A stretch of DNA of 58,695 nucleotides from an uncultured Anaerostipes sp. (GTDB lineage: Bacteria > Bacillota > Clostridia > Lachnospirales > Lachnospiraceae): contig CAAEIR010000048.1 of assembly GCA_900756035.1 (NCBI GenBank), forward strand, positions 1-58,695, given 5' to 3'. Below, piece after piece: positions 50,000 to 58,129 of the stretch. The translations under genes and the position numbers were made by a program. The notes under the pieces are model-generated. The model was not told the origin of the DNA, searched no databases, and saw only the letters and a program-made list of their open reading frames with translations. Position 1 is the stretch's first letter. Every line of letters starts with the position of its first letter.

Positions 50000-51748
50000 A
50001 TGAAAACATTTCAAAATTTTATAAAATATTATAACCCCTATAAAATGGTATTTTTTCTGGATCTGGCATGTGCCGCTTTTATCAGCATCATTGATCTGGC
50101 ATTTCCCCAGATTCTGAGAACTTTTACCAACACCTTATTTCTGCAGGACGGGGAAGTTATTTTAAAGAAACTTCCTATGATTGGTCTGATACTTTTGATC
50201 TGTTATATCCTACAGGCATTCTGCAAATATTATGTCAGCTGCCAGGGTCATATTATGGGCGCCCGGATGGAGCGTGATATGAGAAAACAGCTGTTTGATC
50301 ATTATGAAAGCCTCTCATTTTCTTACTATGATCAGAATAACACCGGACAGATGATGAGCCGCCTGGTATCTGACTTGTTTGATATTTCTGAATTTGCCCA
50401 CCACGGACCGGAAAACCTGTTTATTTCTCTTGTCAAAATCGTCGGCTCCTTCGTCTTTCTGTTTATCATACAGTGGAAACTTGCCCTGATTCTTCTTGCC
50501 GTAGTTCTTTTGATGATCTTCTTTTCTGCATCACAAAACCGCAGAATGCAGGCAACTTTCTTAGATAACCGCAGGAAAATCGGAGATGTCAATGCATCTC
50601 TTCAGGACTCTCTTTCCGGAATCCGCATTGTACAGTCCTTTGCCAACGAAGCAATCGAGCGGCAGAAATTCCACAAAGGGAATGAAGCATTTTTATCTTC
50701 TAAAAAAGACAACTATCATGCCATGGGAACCTTTCAGGGCGGCAATACCTTTTTTCAGGGTATGATGTACCTGATCACGCTGGTTGCCGGAGGATATTTT
50801 ATTGCAGCCGGCGAAATGACCGCCGGAGATCTTGCTATGTATGCATTGTATATCGGAATTTTTATCAGCCCGATCCAGATTCTTGTGGAACTGACCGAAA
50901 TGATTCAGAAAGGATTATCCGGATTTCGCCGTTTTCAGGCAGTCATTGATATTCAGCCGGAGATTGTCAATTCTCCAAATGCAGTTCCGATGAAATACCC
51001 GGATGGTGATATCTGCTATCATGATGTATCATTCAGCTATGAAGATAATGAGATTGTCTTAAATCATATTAACTTTGACATCAAAGCCGGAAAATCTGTG
51101 GCTCTTGTGGGCCCATCCGGCGGTGGCAAAACAACAATCTGCTCTCTTCTGCCCCGATTTTATAACCTGACAGGCGGAGCCATCACCATCGGCGGACAGA
51201 ATGTCCGGGATATTACATTGGAAAGTCTCCGTAATTCCATCGGAATCGTCCAACAGGATGTCTATCTATTCGGAGGTACTGTCAAAGAAAATATTGCCTA
51301 CGGAAAACCGGAGGCTTCCATGGAGGAAATCATATCTGCGGCAAAAAAGGCAAATATCCATGATTTTATTATGGGTCTTCCCGAGGGATATGATACTTTT
51401 GTCGGGGAGAGAGGAACCCGACTATCCGGCGGACAAAAACAGCGAATTTCTATCGCAAGAGTTTTCCTTAAAAATCCGCCGATTTTAATTCTGGATGAAG
51501 CCACCAGCGCTCTGGATAACGAAAGTGAACGGCACATTCAAAAGAGCCTGGAAGAATTGTCCAAAAACCGTACCACCATTACCATCGCCCATCGTCTTTC
51601 TACGATCAAACATGCCGATGAAATTCTTGTTATTGACGACCACACCATTCAGGAACGTGGAAATCATAGACAGTTAATGCTGAAAAACGGTATTTATGCA
51701 AGATACTACAACATGCAGTTTGACGGACTTGAAACTCTCAGGTTTTAA
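50000..51748 (+). CDS. ABC exporter, fused permease and ATPase (MsbA/LmrA type)
   Basis: 582 residues: six-helix membrane domain (about 15-310, with DLFDISEFAHHGPENLFIS coupling region) and a nucleotide-binding domain (about 335-570) with Walker A GPSGGGKTTI, signature LSGGQKQRISIARV, Walker B ILILDEATSALD and switch AHRLSTI. Such half-transporters act as dimers to export lipids, drugs or peptides. The start at 50000 has AGGAG at 7 nt; the open frame 10 codons upstream does not. It is a single gene, ending just before a perfect 17-bp hairpin. Confidence 0.92.
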   Translation: MKTFQNFIKYYNPYKMVFFLDLACAAFISIIDLAFPQILRTFTNTLFLQDGEVILKKLPMIGLILLICYILQAFCKYYVSCQGHIMGARMERDMRKQLFDHYESLSFSYYDQNNTGQMMSRLVSDLFDISEFAHHGPENLFISLVKIVGSFVFLFIIQWKLALILLAVVLLMIFFSASQNRRMQATFLDNRRKIGDVNASLQDSLSGIRIVQSFANEAIERQKFHKGNEAFLSSKKDNYHAMGTFQGGNTFFQGMMYLITLVAGGYFIAAGEMTAGDLAMYALYIGIFISPIQILVELTEMIQKGLSGFRRFQAVIDIQPEIVNSPNAVPMKYPDGDICYHDVSFSYEDNEIVLNHINFDIKAGKSVALVGPSGGGKTTICSLLPRFYNLTGGAITIGGQNVRDITLESLRNSIGIVQQDVYLFGGTVKENIAYGKPEASMEEIISAAKKANIHDFIMGLPEGYDTFVGERGTRLSGGQKQRISIARVFLKNPPILILDEATSALDNESERHIQKSLEELSKNRTTITIAHRLSTIKHADEILVIDDHTIQERGNHRQLMLKNGIYARYYNMQFDGLETLRF

Positions 51749-51810
51749 ACAGATTCTCTCGAACTTTAAGTATGACCCGGTATACTTAAAGTTCGAGATA
51801 TCAGAGTTTC
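51731..51810. repeat. Perfect 17-bp inverted repeat between convergent genes
   Basis: TCTCGAACTTTAAGTAT (51757-51773) and ATACTTAAAGTTCGAGA (51782-51798) with loop GACCCGGT; a further pair GAAACTCT (51731-51738) and AGAGTTTC (51803-51810) encloses it. There is no T run on either side, so it is not a standard terminator although it sits where one is expected. Confidence 0.7.
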
Positions 51811-53496
51811 TCATTCCTGACATTTATCTTTTTCCATAATAACAGCTTCATATGGTTTTAGTATCAAACGGTCACCGATCATTGTCGTCTGTTCATAATT
51901 GACAAACACCACATTTTCATACCCTTCTTTCAACAGCACTTGCGATGTCTGATTATTGAAATTACAAATCAACACAAGCTTCTTCTCTTTATAATTCCTC
52001 TCGTAAGCAAAGATCTCTTCCTGCTCCTCATACAGCGGATGAAAATCTCCGTAAGTAAGAAGTTGTCCATATTCTGCTGACTTGCGAAAAGCAATCAATC
52101 TCCGGTAAAAGTTTAAAACAGAACCATATTCTTTTTCCTGTTCTGCCACATTTACCGTCTTATAATTTTCATTGATCACAAACCATGGAGTATTTTTGCT
52201 GAATCCTGCATTTTGCTCATCACTCCACTGCATCGGCGTTCTTGCATTATCCCTGCTGTGGCGACTGCATGCCTGCTGCGCCTCTTTCTCTGTCAGTCCT
52301 GATTCCCTCATAAAATGATACTGATTGATGGTTTCCAAATCATTATATTCATCCAGCTTCCATGACCGGTTCGTCATTCCGATTTCCTGTCCCTGATATA
52401 AAAAAGGCATTCCACGCTGTCCGAAAATAATCATTGCCAGGGCTGTCACACTGTAAAATCCATAATCTGCTTTCGGAATAAAGAGACTCGCTCCCCTTGG
52501 CTGATCATGATTCTCTATGATATTTGCCTCAAATCCCGCAGAACAAATCATCCTCTGATTAAAAAAAGTTTTTTCTTTCCACTGTTTAAGCGGCATCGGC
52601 CACTGGTACTCTCCGTACATTTCTCCCTTCCGATGGGCATGACATGGTTCGAAAGCAAAAATGGATTCAAAATACCCCTCATCGCCGATAATTTTTTGAA
52701 TCTCCTGCTCATCCAAATCCATTGCCTCTCCAATCGTAAATGCATCAAACGGATCAAAACATTTCTTCCGCATTTCCACTAAAAATTCCCCGATACCTTC
52801 TGCCTTCTGAATACATCTGTGAACCGCACCCATACCATCGGGTCCATCCGGCTTAAGATCACTCCAGGTCAAATCCTTTTTTATATTCATAATTGCATCG
52901 ATGCGGAATCCTGACAGCCCCAGTTTCAGCCACCAGCGAATCATCTCATAAATTTCCTCCCGAAGCTCCCTGTTTTCCCAGTTTAAATCCGGCTGCTCTT
53001 TTGCGAAAGAATGCAGATAATATTTATTTTCATATCCCGGAAGCTTCTCCCATACACTTCCGCCAAAATATGATCTCCAGTTCGTTGGCGGTTTCCCGTT
53101 CTTGCCATCTTTGATGTAAAAATAATTCCCATACTTGCCGTCCGGATGTTTCACCGCTTCCTGAAACCAACGATGCTGATCCGAACAATGGTTTACTACC
53201 AGATCCATCAGCAGATGGATTCCCCGTTTCTTTGATTCACAAATCAGCGTTTTCATATCTTCCATCGTTCCGAATATGGGGTCAATCTTATAATAATCTG
53301 CAATATCATACCCGTTATCCACCATAGGGGATAAAAACACAGGAGATATCCACAAAATATCAATCCCCAGATCCTTCAAATAATCCAATTTGTTGATAAT
53401 TCCCGGAATATCACCAATTCCGTCATTATTGGCATCAAAAAAACTTTTTGGATAAATCTGATATCCTGCCTTATCGTGCCACCATTTCTTTTTCAC
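51811..53496 (-). CDS. GH13 alpha-glucosidase/oligo-1,6-glucosidase
   Basis: 561 residues of the GH13 subfamily 31 type. A (beta/alpha)8 barrel opens with KAGYQIYPKSFFDANNDGIGD split over strand 1. Catalytic residues are Asp in GFRIDAIMNI, Glu in FTIGEAMDL and the transition-state Asp in IENHDQPRG. It cleaves alpha-1,6 or terminal alpha-glucosides from malto-oligosaccharides in the cytoplasm (no signal peptide). The start is a GTG at 53496 with GGAGG at 7 nt. Its promoter is unclear because a dispersed palindromic element occupies the sequence just upstream. Confidence 0.92.
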   Translation of the reverse strand: MKKKWWHDKAGYQIYPKSFFDANNDGIGDIPGIINKLDYLKDLGIDILWISPVFLSPMVDNGYDIADYYKIDPIFGTMEDMKTLICESKKRGIHLLMDLVVNHCSDQHRWFQEAVKHPDGKYGNYFYIKDGKNGKPPTNWRSYFGGSVWEKLPGYENKYYLHSFAKEQPDLNWENRELREEIYEMIRWWLKLGLSGFRIDAIMNIKKDLTWSDLKPDGPDGMGAVHRCIQKAEGIGEFLVEMRKKCFDPFDAFTIGEAMDLDEQEIQKIIGDEGYFESIFAFEPCHAHRKGEMYGEYQWPMPLKQWKEKTFFNQRMICSAGFEANIIENHDQPRGASLFIPKADYGFYSVTALAMIIFGQRGMPFLYQGQEIGMTNRSWKLDEYNDLETINQYHFMRESGLTEKEAQQACSRHSRDNARTPMQWSDEQNAGFSKNTPWFVINENYKTVNVAEQEKEYGSVLNFYRRLIAFRKSAEYGQLLTYGDFHPLYEEQEEIFAYERNYKEKKLVLICNFNNQTSQVLLKEGYENVVFVNYEQTTMIGDRLILKPYEAVIMEKDKCQE

Positions 53497-53515
53497 AATA
53501 ATTCCTCCTTCCCAA

Positions 53516-53595
53516 AGGACAAAGCGGACAAGTCCGCATCTTACGCAGAGCGTTTTTTTATACCATAGGAAGTTCGGAGAACTTTCCTATGGTAT
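53516..53595. repeat. Dispersed palindromic element, short copy (B)
   Basis: The 25-nt block at 53516-53540 is identical to 9581-9605, and the terminal hairpin ATACCATAGGAAGTTC (53560-53575) with GAACTTTCCTATGGTAT (53579-53595) matches copy A except for one loop base. The internal 101 nt of copy A are absent; the junction is at GCATC, which is a direct repeat in copy A. It has the same orientation relative to the downstream minus-strand gene as copy A. Confidence 0.78.
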
Positions 53596-53599
53596 GAGA

Positions 53600-53640
53600 A
53601 AAAAGTCTTCACAGAGGACTCCCCCCTATGAAGACTTTTT
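53600..53640 (-). terminator. Terminator after the polysaccharide deacetylase gene
   Basis: AAAAAGTCTTC (53600-53610) and GAAGACTTTTT (53630-53640), ending in a T run on the minus strand, 9 nt past the stop. Confidence 0.8.
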
Positions 53641-53648
53641 CTATGTAT

Positions 53649-54494
53649 CTATCGGATTTGATTTGCACTAATGACAACATCTCCCTTTTTGGTTTTTATT
53701 CCCTTCGCTTCTAACAGCTCAGACACCGTACAGACCTCGAATCCTTTTGCCTTCAATTTTGGAAGAACTTTCTCCACAGCTTCTACTGTCTGCAAATGAA
53801 TATCATGCATTAACACAATATCTCCGTCTTTGGCATTCTTAAGAATCGACTGAACCGTTGCATTGGCATTTCTTGTTTTCCAGTCCAATGTATCGATGCT
53901 CCATAAAATCAACGGGCTGTCCACATTATCTTTCACAGTCTGGTCGATCGCACCGTAAGGCGGTCGTACACTGGCTGCTTTACTTCCGCAGGCATTCCTG
54001 ATTTCCTGATTCATCATTGACATCTGCTTTTTCACTCCACCAGCCCCGATCTTCGTCAGCTGTGGATGATCATAAGAATGTCCTGATACCTCATTTCCGG
54101 ATTCCAAAACCTTCTTTACAGAGTCCGGATAGAATTTGGCATTGCGTCCCAACATAAAAAAGGTTGCGCGTGCATCATTTTTCTCCAACGCATTTACAAT
54201 ACGCTCCGTATTTCCCGGTTTTGGCCCATCATCAAATGAAAACGCAATCAGCTTTTTACTCTTATCGATTTTTCTCGGAACGTACAGAGCTTTTTTCAAC
54301 TCTTTTCCGGTATCTTTTGACAAAATCTCTTCATTGGCTTTCACCATATACTCGCCCATGGAATGATTTACTTTTTTGTAGCTGGTACGGCTTACTTTTG
54401 CAAATACTACAGCCCCGAAAATTATAATTGCAATCACTCCAAGCAGCACGGCGATTCTCTTTGTATTCCATTTTCTTTTTCTTCTTCTAGACAT
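53649..54494 (-). CDS. Polysaccharide deacetylase (NodB domain, PdaA-like), membrane anchored
   Basis: 281 residues: basic N terminus, one helix (about 13-33), then a NodB deacetylase domain. Motifs are AFSFDDGPKPGN (catalytic Asp and metal Asp), SGHSYDHPQLT (metal His pair), RPPYGAID and IVLMHD. The family removes acetyl groups from peptidoglycan or other glycans; in spore formers such enzymes make the cortex muramic lactam. It is 28 nt downstream of ade and likely in one transcript with it. AAGGGTAA precedes the ATG. Confidence 0.9.
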   Translation of the reverse strand: MSRRRKRKWNTKRIAVLLGVIAIIIFGAVVFAKVSRTSYKKVNHSMGEYMVKANEEILSKDTGKELKKALYVPRKIDKSKKLIAFSFDDGPKPGNTERIVNALEKNDARATFFMLGRNAKFYPDSVKKVLESGNEVSGHSYDHPQLTKIGAGGVKKQMSMMNQEIRNACGSKAASVRPPYGAIDQTVKDNVDSPLILWSIDTLDWKTRNANATVQSILKNAKDGDIVLMHDIHLQTVEAVEKVLPKLKAKGFEVCTVSELLEAKGIKTKKGDVVISANQIR

Positions 54495-54522
54495 ATTACC
54501 CTTCTTCTTTCCTTACATACTT

Positions 54523-56178
54523 TTATGATAATCGTTGAAATGTGTCTACATCCACAAGTCCAAGATCGGTCAGCCGCAGCGATGGGATCACCGGAAGAGC
54601 CATAAATGACAGAGTAATAAACGGATCAATCCCTCTTGATACGCCCATTTCCCATGCTTTTTCTAACATCTGGTCAATCTTTTCCTGAATCTCTCGCGCC
54701 GGTCTTTGACTTAGCAGGCCCGCAACCGGAAGCACAAGCGTATCGATCACCTGTCCTTCTGATACAAGAGCATATCCTCCCTGCATATCCTCAATGGCTT
54801 TTACCGCTGTAATAATGTCCTCATCATTATCACCTGCTGCAATCACATTATGAGAATCATGTGCTACCGATGTTGCGATAGCCCCGTTTGTAATTCCGTA
54901 GCCCTTTAACGGTGCCGCAGCTGCATTCCCGGTCCCTCTGTGACGCTCAAATACGCATAATTTGGAATATTCACTGTCAGGCATAAACCATCCGGCTTCT
55001 GACGGAACTTTCTCTCTCAAAAATTCTGTGACAATCTGCCCCGGAATCATGCCGATCACCGGCACTTCTCCCTGTGCTTTTACCTGAATCTTTTCTTTTG
55101 TGATATCCTTCAATACAACTGTGTGAAGCATGGATTCTTTTACCGGCTTCGCATCCTCTGCAAAAAGTGATGCATCCACAAGCCTTCCCTGCTTGTACAC
55201 AGAATGAATTTGAACCTCTGTCAGAGAATCAAGTACTACGATGTCAGCATCTTTGCCCTCACAAAGTACTCCTGCATTCTTAAGACCATAGGTCTGCGCC
55301 GCATAATATGTCGCCATAGAAACAGCCTGTACCGGATTCATGCCAAGTTCAATGCTCTTCTTTACATTGTAACCAATATGCCCTTCATTTTCAATAGTAT
55401 CAAGGTGTTTATCATCCGTGCAAAACATAAAGTGAGGAATCAATTCCGGCTCCTTTATAAGTCCCGGAATAATATTTTCTACATTCCTTGCGGCACTGCC
55501 TTCCCTTACCAGAATCTTCATGCCTGCCAGACACTTTTCTCTTGCCTCTTCATAAGACGTACATTCATGGTCAGTCATGACCCCGGCATCCACATATGCC
55601 TTCAAATCATCACCGGAAAGACCCGGTGCATGCCCGTCAATCACCATTCCTTTACACAAGGAAAGCTTCTCCATAATCTCAGGATCTTTGGCAAGAACTG
55701 CCGGATAACACATCACCTCTCCGAGACCGAGAACCAGCGGATGATCTTTCCATTGCTCCATGTCTTTGGCAGTAAAATCGGCTCCATTGGTTTCAAAGGG
55801 AGTTGCCGGGATTGAAGACGGCATCATTACATAGACTGTCAGCGGAACGTCTTCGGCAGTCTGAAGAATATACTCCATAGCATCATTTCCTTTTACATTA
55901 ACCAACTCATGCGGATCCGCAATTACTGTCGTTGTCCCCTTTGTCATCACCGTCTTTGCAAATTCCATAGGAACAGCCATACCGGATTCAATATGTACAT
56001 GACTGTCAATAAATCCCGGGCACAGATATTTGCCGGTACAATCTATCTCATATTCCCCGGAAAATGTTCCAACTTCTTCAATTCTCCCATTTCTTACCAA
56101 AAGATCTGCTTCCTGTATACATTGATTCACAACATCCACAATTTTACCGTTTTTAAAAATCAGCTCTCTTGTCTCCAT
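54523..56178 (-). CDS. ade: Adenine deaminase
   Basis: 551 residues, metal-dependent amidohydrolase converting adenine to hypoxanthine in purine salvage. The metal site is PGFIDSHVHIES, with the bridging VIADPHELVNV and FCTDDKHLD, and the C-terminal HRGTGNAAAAPLKGYG and SVAHDSHNVIAAG stretches are specific for Ade rather than dihydroorotase. It links functionally to the NCS2 permease and xpt in this window. It lies 15 nt after the C39-like gene. Confidence 0.95.
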   Translation of the reverse strand: METRELIFKNGKIVDVVNQCIQEADLLVRNGRIEEVGTFSGEYEIDCTGKYLCPGFIDSHVHIESGMAVPMEFAKTVMTKGTTTVIADPHELVNVKGNDAMEYILQTAEDVPLTVYVMMPSSIPATPFETNGADFTAKDMEQWKDHPLVLGLGEVMCYPAVLAKDPEIMEKLSLCKGMVIDGHAPGLSGDDLKAYVDAGVMTDHECTSYEEAREKCLAGMKILVREGSAARNVENIIPGLIKEPELIPHFMFCTDDKHLDTIENEGHIGYNVKKSIELGMNPVQAVSMATYYAAQTYGLKNAGVLCEGKDADIVVLDSLTEVQIHSVYKQGRLVDASLFAEDAKPVKESMLHTVVLKDITKEKIQVKAQGEVPVIGMIPGQIVTEFLREKVPSEAGWFMPDSEYSKLCVFERHRGTGNAAAAPLKGYGITNGAIATSVAHDSHNVIAAGDNDEDIITAVKAIEDMQGGYALVSEGQVIDTLVLPVAGLLSQRPAREIQEKIDQMLEKAWEMGVSRGIDPFITLSFMALPVIPSLRLTDLGLVDVDTFQRLS

Positions 56179-56193
56179 AATTTCTCCTTTTTT

Positions 56194-56823
56194 CTAGGGT
56201 GTATTTAAACATTCATTCTGGTGAAAACGAACCATTCCTACATAATATTTTGATCCGGGATCAAATAACATATTCCAGTCAATTTCTTCCCTTTCTCCGC
56301 AGTTAGACCAGATCAACTTCTCTTCTTCCTCGTCAAAACCGGTGATCGTTACCCAATGCCAGTTGTCTTCCCTCAGTTCTCTCGCCGGATGTCTTAAAAT
56401 TAAAAAGGCAACCGGATGCTGATTTAAAATCCCCTCAAAAATAAATTCCAGAGCCTTGTTTTTCTCTTTTGGGAGAAATAAACTGTCAGAGTGAAGAATC
56501 ACGCCCCGGTCTGCCGCATAGGCCTTAAAATCTTTTGCAAACCTTCCAATCAGCGGATATCCCATAAATCCCGGTTTCATGTATCCGTACATCGTCTCCA
56601 TTAATTTTAGATAGGATTCATATGTATGTGCTCCCTGCTCTGGCTGATATAAAGCCCGCATCTCCGGTCTTGCCTCCGCATAAATTGCTGCTATATTACT
56701 TCCCGTTACGCTGCCGCATCCCGCCAGTCGCTGAAAACTACCCAAAAACCACTCCTGATTCCCTCCATATCCGATAGTCTCTGTGCCTCTCTGAATCAAG
56801 GGACAGCAAAGTTCTTTCCTCAT
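56194..56823 (-). CDS. Putative C39/papain-fold protein
   Basis: A 209-residue soluble protein I cannot place firmly. A Cys in RLAGCGSVTGSNIAAIY, a His in NWHWVTITGF about 120 residues later and SNCGE further on are arranged like the Cys-His-Asn sites of C39-like cysteine peptidases. No secretion signal is seen. It is the first gene of a likely operon with ade and the deacetylase, and divergent from the TspO-like gene across a 47-nt gap. AAAGGA precedes the ATG. Confidence 0.6.
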   Translation of the reverse strand: MRKELCCPLIQRGTETIGYGGNQEWFLGSFQRLAGCGSVTGSNIAAIYAEARPEMRALYQPEQGAHTYESYLKLMETMYGYMKPGFMGYPLIGRFAKDFKAYAADRGVILHSDSLFLPKEKNKALEFIFEGILNQHPVAFLILRHPARELREDNWHWVTITGFDEEEEKLIWSNCGEREEIDWNMLFDPGSKYYVGMVRFHQNECLNTP

Positions 56824-56870
56824 ATTGTATTCCTTTCCTGCATAAACTAGAAAAAAAGAAGTTGAATTCT

Positions 56871-57341
56871 ATGAAGCATCTATCCAAACATCATATTTTA
56901 AAACTCTGTATGATTTTTCCTGCAGTCATATCCCTTTGTTCCTTTGTACTTTCACCTCATATATATGATGCGCTCTCTGATTTTAAGACACCACCGTTTA
57001 TGCCTGATGCCTCCCTGTTTTTTTGTCTGATGGTGTTTTTCCATATCCTTTTCGGCATCTCCGCTTATTATGTGATCACCACATCATCTTATCACAAAAT
57101 ACATCTGGTAAAATTTTATATTGCTTCCTGCTTTTTTCTGTTTTTCTGGCCAATTCTTCTTTTCGAATATCAAATTCTGTTTTTTGCATTGGTCTGGAGT
57201 ATGGCACTCATTCTCATCAATCTATATTTATTTTTGGTACTTCTGTCTGAACATCTGAAGCCTGCCATACTAATGATCCCATACCTGTTCTGGAGCTTGT
57301 TTTTATGCTGTTTAAATTTGGGATTTCTTCTTTTAAATTAA
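56871..57341 (+). CDS. TspO/MBR-like membrane protein (divergent)
   Basis: 157 residues, five hydrophobic helices. The TspO pattern is recognisable but worn: TPPFMPDASLFF near the first loop, FFWPILLFEYQ in the third helix, and PYLFWSLFLCCLNLGFLLLN at the end, matching the usual PYLxWxxxAxxLNxxIxxLN in shape. TspO proteins bind porphyrins and steroids and have stress roles. The ATG at 56871 is chosen over a TTG three codons upstream; the ribosome binding site is weak. Confidence 0.65.
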   Translation: MKHLSKHHILKLCMIFPAVISLCSFVLSPHIYDALSDFKTPPFMPDASLFFCLMVFFHILFGISAYYVITTSSYHKIHLVKFYIASCFFLFFWPILLFEYQILFFALVWSMALILINLYLFLVLLSEHLKPAILMIPYLFWSLFLCCLNLGFLLLN

Positions 57342-57422
57342 CAAAAAACTCCCATACTGAATCTATATCGTATATAATCACATGTAGAACACTCATAAGA
57401 ACAGCTGAAAGGACTTCTATTT

Positions 57423-58046
57423 ATGAAAAAAATACTGCTTCCGCTTTTTATTACTATTTTTATCCTGACCAGTGCCGTCATTTTAACATTAAACTTCCGA
57501 CCTTTATATTACCACGATATGACTGCCTTGAAAATAGAACAAACTTCCGGATTTTCCAAAAAAATTATTTATGAAAATTACAATGCTCTCATTAACTATA
57601 ATTCTATCTTTCAACGCGGTGATCTTTCACTAACCCTTCCAATGTCCGAGGAAGGCAAAATTCATTTTATGGAAGTAAAACGCATTTTTGATGTAATTCA
57701 ACTTTTATGTCCCCTGTCATTTGCGGCAGCCTTATTTCTGGGACTCTCGGAACTAAAGAAAAAGCAATACCACTTTTTTAAGACATCTGCCATCACCACA
57801 GTCCTGCTCCCTGCAGTCTGCGGTATCTTCGCCGCATTGGACTGGGAGCGTACTTTTACCGTGTTCCATCAAATTATGTTCCGTAATGATTATTGGCTCT
57901 TTGACGAAACGCTGGATCCTGTCATTACGATTCTTCCAGATGAATTCTTTTTCCACTGCGTTTTTATGATTCTCCTGATCGTTTTTTTTGAAACACTCTT
58001 ATGCCTTGGATTTCACGCTTTTTTTCATCGGAGATTTATGCTATAA
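57423..58046 (+). CDS. TIGR01906/DUF1461 membrane protein, Lit-like lipoprotein intramolecular transacylase
   Basis: 207 residues with four helices. The extracytoplasmic segments carry the two conserved His contexts of the family: EEGKIHFMEVKRIFD and VFHQIMFRNDYWLFD. Lit proteins of Enterococcus and Bacillus move an acyl chain within the N-terminal diacylglyceryl-Cys to give lyso-form lipoproteins, altering TLR2 recognition; the two His are needed there. Lipoproteins that could be substrates are encoded in this window. AAAGGA is 9 nt from the ATG. Confidence 0.75.
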   Translation: MKKILLPLFITIFILTSAVILTLNFRPLYYHDMTALKIEQTSGFSKKIIYENYNALINYNSIFQRGDLSLTLPMSEEGKIHFMEVKRIFDVIQLLCPLSFAAALFLGLSELKKKQYHFFKTSAITTVLLPAVCGIFAALDWERTFTVFHQIMFRNDYWLFDETLDPVITILPDEFFFHCVFMILLIVFFETLLCLGFHAFFHRRFML

Positions 58047-58129
58047 TGTTACAATATTAATTTTTTGTTACAAATATTACATTTTATCTCGTTGGGGAAC
58101 TACTCCGACGACTGCAGGAGTTCAATTTC

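Noticed and set aside
58042..58071. WalR-like box (two TGTTAC) and TATAAT before the last gene
   Set aside because: The two hexamers are 19 bp apart rather than 11 and no -35 fits the TATAAT, which overlaps the stop codon of the previous gene.
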